Origin: an uncultured Bacteroidota bacterium
GTDB lineage: Bacteria; Bacteroidota; Bacteroidia; Bacteroidales; UBA12481
DNA length: 64,000 bases
Assembly (NCBI GenBank): GCA_903851365.1
Contig: CAINOB010000064.1
Span: 1 to 64,000 of the forward strand
Reading direction: 5' to 3'
Positions 45,583 through 53,192 of this stretch are shown here, in pieces. The position numbers and the translations under genes were made by a program. Every line of letters starts with the position of its first letter. Within the stretch, counting starts at the first letter, position 1. A model generated the notes under the pieces. That model ran no database searches. It saw only the letters and a list, made by a program, of their open reading frames with translations, and was not told the origin of the DNA.

Positions 45583-45989
45583 GTTGATGCTTCGGGATCC
45601 ATCCTGATGCAAAAATGTGTCAGCCCATTGGTCACCAAAAGTATTTTTACCCCAAGAACCATGTTGTACCGGGCAATCTGATCAAAGGTTTTCTGATTAA
45701 GGACAACTTCAGGCGCTTTGCATTCAACGAGGACGATAGGTTCAGCTTTTCGGTTAAAAACGACGATATCACATCTGCGGGTCAATGTATTATGGGTAAT
45801 GGACCCTTCAAGCAGGAGTAAGCTTTCAGGGTAACCGAGACCTTCGCACAGATACCTGGCAAAATTCTGACGCACCCATTCTTCCGGGGTAAGAAGGTAC
45901 CAGTTCCTCCTAAAAATATCAAAAATCCACTGCCGCTCTTCCCGGGATTTTAAATTGAATGAATAAGTTGGTAAATTTAACCGCTGCAT
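45516..45989 (-). CDS. solitary HsdR N-terminal-type nuclease domain protein
   Basis: 157 residues, a stand-alone copy of the domain found at the start of type I restriction R subunits (HSDR_N_2 type). PD-(D/E)XK elements: Asp74 in RRCDIVVFN, Glu89 and Lys91 in VLVECKAPE, preceded by an EEWVRQNFARYL helix with a possible Glu (36/37). No helicase, HsdM or HsdS gene is nearby, so this is not a restriction locus. The role is unknown; a nuclease or a DNA-binding remnant are both possible. Overlaps the GNAT gene tail to tail by 67 bases. Confidence 0.85.
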   Translation of the reverse strand: MQRLNLPTYSFNLKSREERQWIFDIFRRNWYLLTPEEWVRQNFARYLCEGLGYPESLLLLEGSITHNTLTRRCDIVVFNRKAEPIVLVECKAPEVVLNQKTFDQIARYNMVLGVKILLVTNGLTHFCIRMDPEASTYEFLKEIPSFLSFADQSSDVI

Positions 45990-46036
45990 GATGGTGTAAA
46001 ATCGGCATAAATATACTGATCACTGGCAAACTCTTC

Positions 46037-46804
46037 ATGAAAACCAAAAAGGAAATAGTTGAAAACTGGCTGCCCAGATATACCGGGAGAAAGCTGGAGG
46101 ACTTTACGAAATATATTATTCTCACGAATTTTAACCATTACGTTGAAAGCTTTGCAATGGTTAATAACGTAGAAATGATCCGTGATGTGAATATGCCAAA
46201 TGCATCAGCGAACGGGATAACCATAATAAATTTCGGAATGGGTTCGGCGAATGCAGCCACCATCATGGATCTTCTCAGCGCCATTCATCCTGTTGCCTGC
46301 TTGTTTTTGGGAAAATGCGGCGGATTGAAAAAGAAAAACAAACTCGGCGACCTTATTTTGCCCATTGCGGCCATCCGGAGTGAGGGAACTTCCAATGACT
46401 ACCTTCCCGCCGAAGTTCCAGCACTACCAGCATTTATGCTCCAGCGTGCTGTTTCCACCGCTATAAGGGATTACGGACGCGACTACTTTACCGGCACTGT
46501 TTATACCACCAACAAACGGGTTTGGGAATATGACAGCCGGTTTAAAAAGTTCCTCGTTAAAACGCGTTCCATGGCCATTGACATGGAAACCGCTACCATC
46601 TTTATTGTAGGCTTTGATAATGAGATACCATCGGGTGCACTGTTACTCGTTACGGACCAGCCTATGATTTCCACCGGAGTCAAAACAGCGGAAAGTGACA
46701 GGGACGTTACGCAGAAATATGTTACCGACCATCTTAATATCGGGATACTTGCCATGCAGGAAATTATTGGCGAGGGCAGGTCCGTTAAACATCTCAGGTT
46801 TTAA
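46037..46804 (+). CDS. amn: AMP nucleosidase (short Bacteroidota type)
   Basis: 255 residues of the nucleoside phosphorylase superfamily: INFGMGSANAATIMDLL, FLGKCGGLKK, YTTNKRVWEYD, AIDMETATIF and VTDQPM with the catalytic Asp. The family splits AMP to adenine and ribose 5-phosphate. Lacks the extra N-terminal domain of the E. coli enzyme, as is normal for the short type. First gene of a tight operon (2, 4 and 4 base gaps) with holA, a rhomboid protease and the class IV aminotransferase homolog. Confidence 0.9.
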   Translation: MKTKKEIVENWLPRYTGRKLEDFTKYIILTNFNHYVESFAMVNNVEMIRDVNMPNASANGITIINFGMGSANAATIMDLLSAIHPVACLFLGKCGGLKKKNKLGDLILPIAAIRSEGTSNDYLPAEVPALPAFMLQRAVSTAIRDYGRDYFTGTVYTTNKRVWEYDSRFKKFLVKTRSMAIDMETATIFIVGFDNEIPSGALLLVTDQPMISTGVKTAESDRDVTQKYVTDHLNIGILAMQEIIGEGRSVKHLRF

Positions 46805-46806
46805 AA

Positions 46807-47820
46807 ATGGCTTCACAAATGACCTTCGAGCAGATTATTTCCGATATCCAGAATCGTAAATTCTATCCGATTTACCTGCTTATGGGCGAAGAGCCCTATT
46901 TTATTGATCAGATCTCTGACCTACTCCAGAATACTGTTCTTGATGAAGGGCAAAAGGCATTCAACCTTAGTATTCTGTATGGAAAGGATGTTGAAGGAGC
47001 CCAGATCGACAATGCTTCACGCCGCTTTCCGATGGGAGCAGATTATAACGTGATCATCGTAAAAGAGGCCCAGATGATCCAAAAAATTGACAATCTGCAA
47101 TATTTCGCGGCTAACCCTCTGAAATCTACAATTCTCGTTCTCTGCTATAAGTACGAACTCCTCGACAAACGTAAAAAACTTTACAAATCCATCGATCAGA
47201 ACGGAGTCGTTCTCGCAACCAAGAAAATATACGAAGATCAGGTCCCCAGGTGGATAGAATCATATCTTAAACGGGCGGGTTACCATATTGAACCTGGTGC
47301 AGCCATGATCCTGACTGAATATCTCGGCAATGATTTGTCGAGGATATCAGGAGAAATTGAAAAACTCCTGATTACACTCCCCCAGGGACAACTAAAAATC
47401 ACTCCTGAGCATATAGAGGAAAACAGCGGAATAAGTAAGGAATTCAATAGTTTTGAGCTGGTTAAAGCACTGTCACGCAAGAACATTCTTAAGGCAAATC
47501 GAATAATCAACTACCTTGGTGAAAACCAGAAGAACAATCACATTTCCATCACTATTTCTGCCCTTTTCTATTATTTCGCCAAGTTGCTTGCCTACCATTT
47601 CATGGATGATAAAAGCCCACGAAATGTCAGCTCGTCTCTCGGCATCAATTCTTATTTTGTCCCTGATTATCAGCAGGGAAGCCTGCATTATCCCAGAAAG
47701 AAAGTGATTCAGATTATTTCACTTCTTCGTGAGTTTGATCTGAAATCAAAAGGATTCGGCAATATCTCCGCCGATGAGGGAGAATTATTAAAGGAACTAA
47801 TTTTCAAGATATTACACTAG
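46807..47820 (+). CDS. holA: DNA polymerase III subunit delta
   Basis: 337 residues. The family start FYPIYLLMGEEPYFIDQI (AAA+-like P-loop remnant), LVLCYKYELLDKRKKLYKSI and GNDLSRISGEIEKLL are present. The delta subunit opens the sliding clamp as part of the clamp loader. Begins 2 bases after the AMP nucleosidase stop, so the two are translationally linked. Confidence 0.93.
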   Translation: MASQMTFEQIISDIQNRKFYPIYLLMGEEPYFIDQISDLLQNTVLDEGQKAFNLSILYGKDVEGAQIDNASRRFPMGADYNVIIVKEAQMIQKIDNLQYFAANPLKSTILVLCYKYELLDKRKKLYKSIDQNGVVLATKKIYEDQVPRWIESYLKRAGYHIEPGAAMILTEYLGNDLSRISGEIEKLLITLPQGQLKITPEHIEENSGISKEFNSFELVKALSRKNILKANRIINYLGENQKNNHISITISALFYYFAKLLAYHFMDDKSPRNVSSSLGINSYFVPDYQQGSLHYPRKKVIQIISLLREFDLKSKGFGNISADEGELLKELIFKILH

Positions 47821-47824
47821 TACT

Positions 47825-48433
47825 ATGCTAACCCTTGTTATTGTACTTGTCACTTCGGTAATTTCAATTATAGCCTTCAACCAGCATAGCCTGATCTATA
47901 AATACCAATTCAATCCCTATCAGATCATTAACCGGCGGCAATATTCCCGGTTGATTGTCCATGCTTTTCTTCATGCCAGCTGGACACATTTGATAGTCAA
48001 CATGCTGGTCCTATATAGTTTCGGTACTGCTCTGGAACGACATTTCCAGCTGAATTTTGGTGCCAACTGGATACCTTATTACCTGATACTCTACTTTGGC
48101 GCCATACTGGTTTCTCCTTTATATTCCCTGTATAAACACCGCAAGGATTACAATTACAGTGCTATCGGAGCTTCAGGCGCCGTTTCGGCGGTAGTTTTCG
48201 CGGCGATATTTTTTGATCCCTGGAATAAAATCTATTTTTTTATGATGATTCCGATGCCAGGGATTGTTTTTGCTGTTTTGTACCTGGTATACAGCTGGTT
48301 GATGAGCAACCGCAGCAAAGACAATATTGCGCATGACGCTCACTTCTTCGGGGCTGTTTTCGGTTTTCTTTTACCAATTTTCCTGAACCCGAATCTGTTT
48401 ACGGTCTTCATACATCACCTTCTGGAAAGGTAA
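47825..48433 (+). CDS. rhomboid family intramembrane serine protease
   Basis: 202 residues, six hydrophobic segments. The catalytic dyad is Ser117 in GASGA and His173 in HDAHFFGA; the oxyanion region HASWTHLIVNM (His55, Asn59) is also present. It should cleave transmembrane substrates inside the inner membrane. Third gene of the amn-holA operon. Confidence 0.93.
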   Translation: MLTLVIVLVTSVISIIAFNQHSLIYKYQFNPYQIINRRQYSRLIVHAFLHASWTHLIVNMLVLYSFGTALERHFQLNFGANWIPYYLILYFGAILVSPLYSLYKHRKDYNYSAIGASGAVSAVVFAAIFFDPWNKIYFFMMIPMPGIVFAVLYLVYSWLMSNRSKDNIAHDAHFFGAVFGFLLPIFLNPNLFTVFIHHLLER

Positions 48434-48437
48434 AATT

Positions 48438-49319
48438 TTGGCTAACAGATATATACTATACAATCAATCGGTTATTCCGAGGGATTCTCTGCATTTGAGT
48501 CCTGAAGAGTGGTTTGATATTTCGAGTCAATGCATCCGTCAAAGTCTTTTTGCATCAGGAAACCGGATACCATTTCTTAAACTCTGGCTCGAAATGCTCG
48601 CAAAGCGGTTTGAATCTGTTGGCTGGCATCTTCCGGATGAGTTTAACTTTCCCGAATTCAAACTCCAGCTAGAGAAGTTATTAAACAGGAACCGCCTCTT
48701 TAAAGGTAGCTGGATCAACCTCATCATCATTCCTGTTTACCCATCAACCGAACTTGATTTTGGTCCCTCATTCAAGTGCATCGGACTGACTGAAGAAATT
48801 GAATACGACTATTTCCCACTGAATATCAAAGGGATATCTATCGGTATATCAGAAAAATATCACAATACGGCAGATCCATTCTACAGTTCAATGGTACGCA
48901 ATCCTCTGCGCAACCTGATGATCAGCCAGGAAGCAGCTATGAACGGATGGGACGAGATCATACTGACCGATCAGAATGGGTACCTCTCAGAAACGACCGG
49001 CAGTAATATCTTTATCAAAATAAAAGATCAGATTTTCACTCCTTCCCCTGTTAACCACGGATTCCCTCGGATGGTAACAGGAATTGTAAAAAGCCTGATT
49101 CCAAAAACAGATTGTTCGCTCGTCATAAGCGAAAAGATGAAGCCGGACCAACTTAATAAGGCCGATGAGATTTTTTTAACGGATGATCAGTACGGGATAC
49201 GATGGGTATTGGGGTTTGATAAGAAACGATATTACCGGAAGATATCTTCAGTTCTTCATGAAGAGCTCAGCGAACTGATAAGAACGACCGATCAGTTCCA
49301 ACCGGGATCTTCAGGATAG
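48438..49319 (+). CDS. class IV aminotransferase homolog lacking the PLP lysine (probable pseudoenzyme)
   Basis: 293 residues; starts at TTG 4 bases after the rhomboid stop, with no good ATG alternative before residue 53. The fold of class IV PLP aminotransferases is recognisable from NRIPFLKLWLEML (39-54), EAAMNGWDEIILTDQNGY (165-182), LSETTGSNIFIK (Glu185) and HGFPRMVTG. In the family the Schiff-base lysine lies before N-x4-N-x4-QEA-type residues. The aligned residue here is Met152 (SMVRNPLRNL), and the phosphate-binding Arg of HLxRL is Met53 (WLEML). Both PLP contacts are gone, so transamination is unlikely. It is intact over its full length, so it may keep another role. Confidence 0.82.
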   Translation: MANRYILYNQSVIPRDSLHLSPEEWFDISSQCIRQSLFASGNRIPFLKLWLEMLAKRFESVGWHLPDEFNFPEFKLQLEKLLNRNRLFKGSWINLIIIPVYPSTELDFGPSFKCIGLTEEIEYDYFPLNIKGISIGISEKYHNTADPFYSSMVRNPLRNLMISQEAAMNGWDEIILTDQNGYLSETTGSNIFIKIKDQIFTPSPVNHGFPRMVTGIVKSLIPKTDCSLVISEKMKPDQLNKADEIFLTDDQYGIRWVLGFDKKRYYRKISSVLHEELSELIRTTDQFQPGSSG

Positions 49320-49888
49320 CGGGTCCACATCTGGTATCTCTCGTCCTCATTCTTTAGAATATTTTCCCAAAGGCGTATATCAGCGCCATGCATGACATCC
49401 AGCCTGTCGATATTGGTTACCAGCCAGGAGTTTTCCTCAATTTCCCGCTCGAGCTGACCGGCATGCCAGCTTGAATATCCAACAAAAAAACGGATCTGGT
49501 ACTCCTTAATCCATCCTTCCCTGATACCCGATTTAATTGCCTCGAGATTACCTCCCCAATATACCTGCTCCATGATTTTTTCGGAGTCAGGTATCATGTG
49601 GCCGAGTGTGTGTATGTAATGAATAGTATCTGTACGTACGGGGCCGCCGATGGAAACCAACGAATTAATCGCAGGAAAATCTTTCAGGATTTCATCGATC
49701 TCAAAATCAATAGGATTATTTAAGACAAAACCCAGAGTCCCCTCATTATTATGCTCGGTCAGCAAAACTACCGAACGCTTGAAATAGGAATCTTTCAGAA
49801 ATGGCTCAGCAACAAGAACCCTGCCTTTTTCAGGCAGGTTATCGTTATGCTGAATTTTGAAAAAATCGAGGTTTTCTTTCTTATCCAT
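49292..49888 (-). CDS. YqgE/AlgH family protein
   Basis: 198 residues. Family blocks: GRVLVAEPFLKDSYFKRSVVLL, EGTLGFVLN, GGPVRTDTIHYIH and FVGYSSWHAGQLEREIEENSW (given as separate motifs). The function is not established; in some bacteria it is tied to alginate regulation, and it is often next to apbE or yqgF. Its 3' end overlaps the aminotransferase homolog by 28 bases. Follows apbE after 13 bases. Confidence 0.93.
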   Translation of the reverse strand: MDKKENLDFFKIQHNDNLPEKGRVLVAEPFLKDSYFKRSVVLLTEHNNEGTLGFVLNNPIDFEIDEILKDFPAINSLVSIGGPVRTDTIHYIHTLGHMIPDSEKIMEQVYWGGNLEAIKSGIREGWIKEYQIRFFVGYSSWHAGQLEREIEENSWLVTNIDRLDVMHGADIRLWENILKNEDERYQMWTRYPEDPGWN

Positions 49889-49901
49889 TTTTATTTTTCC
49901 T

Positions 49902-50897
49902 CTAATTCTGAATCATGGCTTGCACACCCGGCGACCACCAGGTTTTAAGTGAACCTGTTGAATCGCTGTAAATCAAATAGACCTGTATCCCCGGAATCCG
50001 GGCATAAAACTCCTTGGATTTTTCAAACCCGATAACCATCAGCACGGTAGCATAGGCATCGGCATAAATGCACTTATCGGCAAACACTGTTGCTGACAGT
50101 AAATTGCTGCGTGCAGGATACCCTGTCTTTGGATCAATTTCATGCGAATATTTTACGCCGTCTTCCACGTAAAATTTACGATAATTTCCTGATGTTGCAA
50201 CTGAGACATGCTCTAAATGAAATACTTGCTGAATTTCCCGTTCGGCCAGGTTTTCGATAGGCTTATCGACACCGACCCGCCAGTCGTTTCCTTCCTTATT
50301 CTTGCCTTTGCACCTCAATTCCCCTCCAACTTCGACCAGATAATTCTTGAGTCCCAATGAATCAAAGAAATCCGCGACTACATCAGAAGAATAACCAGGT
50401 GTTATTGCATTCGGGTCAATCATGATCCGCGGATCTTCCTTGATAAGCCGGTCACCCTCAACATGCACTTTTGTGTAACCGGTAAATTGCAGCAGACTGT
50501 CGATCAATGCCGGGGTAACTTTCGCCCGGGCCGTAAAACCAAAGCCCCAGGCATTCACCAAAGGGGCCACCGTCATATCGAAAGCTCCGCCTGACTCCCT
50601 GGAAACCTGCCAGCCAACATCGAGTACACGCTTCATATCAGGGTCGACACGAGCGGTGGTGTCATTCATGTTAAGCCTGGATAAATTAGACTTCGGGTCG
50701 TAGGTCGACATGGATACATTGATTCGGTCCAATATTGCGGTAATCTCCTTTTCGAGCGATACCGACGATTTATATTCATACGTAATATGATAAGTCGACC
50801 CATAAATAGGGCCCTGCTGAAAATGATAGGTCCATCCGGCTTTGCATGAAGCTAGCATGGGTATCAGAATGGCGAGTAAAAATATTCTGGAGCTCAT
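49902..50897 (-). CDS. apbE: FAD:protein FMN transferase (ApbE), lipoprotein
   Basis: 331 residues. Lipobox MLASC (Cys18), so it is membrane-anchored in the periplasm. ApbE motifs: MSTYDPKSNLSRLN, GGAFDMTVAPLVNAWGF, GGELRCKGKN, YSHEIDPKTGYPA and ADAYATVLMVIG (Asp/Thr metal and FAD site). It attaches FMN covalently to a threonine of target flavoproteins such as Na+-NQR or Rnf subunits. Likely first gene of an operon with yqgE. Divergent from the T9SS plug-like gene. Confidence 0.93.
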   Translation of the reverse strand: MSSRIFLLAILIPMLASCKAGWTYHFQQGPIYGSTYHITYEYKSSVSLEKEITAILDRINVSMSTYDPKSNLSRLNMNDTTARVDPDMKRVLDVGWQVSRESGGAFDMTVAPLVNAWGFGFTARAKVTPALIDSLLQFTGYTKVHVEGDRLIKEDPRIMIDPNAITPGYSSDVVADFFDSLGLKNYLVEVGGELRCKGKNKEGNDWRVGVDKPIENLAEREIQQVFHLEHVSVATSGNYRKFYVEDGVKYSHEIDPKTGYPARSNLLSATVFADKCIYADAYATVLMVIGFEKSKEFYARIPGIQVYLIYSDSTGSLKTWWSPGVQAMIQN

Positions 50898-50935
50898 GGA
50901 TGCAAAGTTGAAAACTTTTCCGGTAAATGTTTAAT

Positions 50936-50943
50936 TACCTTTG
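50936..50943 (+). promoter_or_regulatory. candidate -7 element of the T9SS plug-like gene
   Basis: TACCTTTG, a perfect TAnnTTTG. It lies inside the upstream-extended frame of the gene and so favours the start at 50984 over an in-frame ATG at 50927. Confidence 0.5.
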
Positions 50944-50983
50944 GCACTTCAATGGCATATTATTTGAGTGGGGGCATCACCAT

Positions 50984-52285
50984 ATGAGACTAGTCATTCA
51001 TCGGATCATACTGATTATTGCAGGTATCTGCTGCGGAACCCTTTTCGTCAATGCAGCCGGCGAAAAATTCAAGTATGATAACCGGACCTACCTTGATAAT
51101 ATTAAAACGGTTGAAATGTACCGCTCAGGCTGGAGGCTTTCACCGCCAATTCGCAACCTGCGCGATACTTCATCACTGATACTCGAGTTTGATGATCTTT
51201 CCGAAGTCACTCCGCAGTACACCTATACTCTGATTCATTGCACAGCTGAATGGGAGCCTTCGGATATTGTAAATACGGAGTACTTGTCCGGTATGGCGGT
51301 CAATGAAATCATGGATTACCATTTTTCGAGAAATACTTTAAAAACCTTTACGCATTATAAGGTGTCAATACCCAACAAGGATGTTCAGATCAAGCTGCCG
51401 GGGAACTATATTTTATATGTATACAAAGAGTTCGATCAGGACCAGCCAGTCCTCACACGTCGGTTTTTCATTATCGATCCTCTGGCAATGGTTACGACGG
51501 ATGTGCATCGGACCGATGATGTCCGATATCTATCTACAGATCAGGAAGTTGATTTTACTATTTCTTACCAATCCCTGCAACCTGATGATCCCAGACGGAA
51601 TTTCAAGATAAATATTTACCAGAACCTCGACTGGCAGGCGGCGATAACCAACCTGTTGCCCAAATACATACAACCTGGAGAACTGGTATATAATTACGAG
51701 GAGGAAAACCTTTTCCAAGGTGGCAGCGAATTCCTTCATTTCGACACTAAAAGTCTGAAATACAACTCCGACCGGGTTCAGGAAATTCGGTTTGAGCGTC
51801 CAATAAAACATATTTACCTGCTGCCGGATATTCCAAAAGCTTCTAAATCATATGAGTTTCAGGAGGATATCAATGGTAAATTTCTGGTTAAGTGGGATGA
51901 TGCTTTTGATTCCGATCTGGAAGCCGATTATTTAATGGTGCACTTTCTCCTGAAAACCGGGGATTCTCTTCCCGGGACCGATGTATTTCTTTTTGGCGGA
52001 CTTACGGACTGGAAAACCGAAGATCAGAATAAATGCATTTACAATCCCGAAAAAGAGGGCTATGAGATCAACCTTTTATTGAAACAGGGGTATTATAATT
52101 ACAGTTATGCCACCCGGAAGCGCCCTGGACAGAAAATTGATCTGACTGCGATTAATGGAAATCATTATGAAACCGAAAATGATTATTACATTTTTGTTTA
52201 TTATCGCGACATCAGAGAAAGATTCGACAGGCTGGTTGGCATGGCTGTTGCTAATTCGGTAAAACTTCCTAAGTCTGGTAAATAA
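50984..52285 (+). CDS. type IX secretion plug-like protein (DUF5103)
   Basis: 433 residues from the ATG at 50984 (MRLVIHRIILIIAG), which gives a clean signal peptide ending FVNAAG. The remainder matches the Bacteroidota DUF5103 family: DNIKTVEMYRSGW, YTLIHCTAEWEPSDI, DVHRTDDVRYLSTDQEVDF, LFGGLTDWKTEDQNKC and YYRDIRERFDRLVG. From established knowledge, this family includes the Plug protein that closes the SprA translocon of the T9SS. Consistent with the T9SS cargo proteins in this window, including the one two genes downstream. Confidence 0.87.
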   Translation: MRLVIHRIILIIAGICCGTLFVNAAGEKFKYDNRTYLDNIKTVEMYRSGWRLSPPIRNLRDTSSLILEFDDLSEVTPQYTYTLIHCTAEWEPSDIVNTEYLSGMAVNEIMDYHFSRNTLKTFTHYKVSIPNKDVQIKLPGNYILYVYKEFDQDQPVLTRRFFIIDPLAMVTTDVHRTDDVRYLSTDQEVDFTISYQSLQPDDPRRNFKINIYQNLDWQAAITNLLPKYIQPGELVYNYEEENLFQGGSEFLHFDTKSLKYNSDRVQEIRFERPIKHIYLLPDIPKASKSYEFQEDINGKFLVKWDDAFDSDLEADYLMVHFLLKTGDSLPGTDVFLFGGLTDWKTEDQNKCIYNPEKEGYEINLLLKQGYYNYSYATRKRPGQKIDLTAINGNHYETENDYYIFVYYRDIRERFDRLVGMAVANSVKLPKSGK

Positions 52286-52299
52286 ATTTCGAAATTCAC

Positions 52300-52307
52300 T
52301 ATATTTG
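52300..52307 (+). promoter_or_regulatory. candidate -7 element of the outer-membrane protein gene
   Basis: TATATTTG, a perfect TAnnTTTG. A start of transcription near 52314 leaves almost no leader for the ATG at 52318, which favours the ATG at 52327. Confidence 0.45.
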
Positions 52308-52326
52308 TATAGGCAGGATGAGATCT

Positions 52327-53103
52327 ATGCTAAACAAAGTTGTTCCCTTGTTATTTCTGGTGTTCTTTGCCATTAGTTTTAGTGGTTTTTCACAAGGCGA
52401 AATTGACAAACAAGACAAAGTGTTTTTCAGGAACGAGCGTTCCTGGTCAGGAAGTCTGAATTCCAATGGCTGGGGGCTCAACTACCGCTATGCCAAAAGA
52501 CTTACAGCTTTCAGCAGTCTTGTTTTCGATGTTGATTTTGCCAGTATTCGCCATCCTAAGGAAATCAAAAGCCAGAGTCCTTATAAAGGCGGCTGGGGCC
52601 GGTCATATGTTTTCGGAAAAACCAATGAGGCATTCTCCATTCGCGGCGGAACCGGGTATCAGAAGGAGCTGTTTAAGAAATTCGATCAAGGTGGAATTTC
52701 TGTCCGGTTTTTTTCTGGTGGCGGGTTATCGCTGGCATGGTTAAAACCGGTTTATTATCAGAAGGTCACCGGGTATAATCCAAACACGATGGAACTCACC
52801 TATGAGTCATCGCTTTTCGATCCCGATTATATGCAAAGCGTATATGACATTCTCGATAAGGAGTCCTTTTTTAAAGGAATGAATGAGTCGAAATTCCTTC
52901 CCGGAGTTTTTGCCAGAGCCGGTCTTTGCTTTGAGTACAGTGCTGAAGACAGGTTGATTCACGCATTGGAAGGAGGTGTGCAATTTGAAGGTTTTTTGAA
53001 GAAATTACCGATTCTGGCCATTGAGGATAACCAGCAATTTTTTATTACGCTGTTCGTAACTTACCGATTTGGTAAGGTAATCGATGCTAAAGGTCAAAAA
53101 TAG
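52327..53103 (+). CDS. predicted outer-membrane beta-barrel protein
   Basis: 258 residues from the ATG at 52327 (MLNKVVPLLF), with a signal peptide ending SGFSQ. An ATG nine bases upstream is possible. The body alternates short amphipathic strands with aromatic ends (GWGLNYRYAKRL, SSLVFDVDFASI, FSIRGGTGYQKELF, ISVRFFSGGGLSLAW, GVFARAGLCFEYSA, FFITLFVTYRFG), typical of a small barrel of 8-10 strands. No named family was recognised. It sits between the T9SS plug-like gene and a T9SS cargo gene. Confidence 0.72.
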   Translation: MLNKVVPLLFLVFFAISFSGFSQGEIDKQDKVFFRNERSWSGSLNSNGWGLNYRYAKRLTAFSSLVFDVDFASIRHPKEIKSQSPYKGGWGRSYVFGKTNEAFSIRGGTGYQKELFKKFDQGGISVRFFSGGGLSLAWLKPVYYQKVTGYNPNTMELTYESSLFDPDYMQSVYDILDKESFFKGMNESKFLPGVFARAGLCFEYSAEDRLIHALEGGVQFEGFLKKLPILAIEDNQQFFITLFVTYRFGKVIDAKGQK

Positions 53104-53114
53104 TCCCCCATTTT

Positions 53115-53143
53115 TTGAAATATTCATTTTTTTTGTATTTTTA
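53115..53143 (+). promoter_or_regulatory. candidate promoter of the large T9SS cargo gene
   Basis: TTG (53115-53117), 18 bases, TATTTTTA (53136-53143), one mismatch to TAnnTTTG at the last base. It leaves a leader of about 40 bases before the ATG at 53193. Confidence 0.35.
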
Positions 53144-53192
53144 GAGCCTATAGTCTCAGGGAGACTTGTGCTTTTATCGAAATTTTAAGATT

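Noticed and set aside
45516-45989. Type I restriction-modification locus
   Set aside because: Only the N-terminal domain type of HsdR is present; no helicase part, HsdM or HsdS gene is near.
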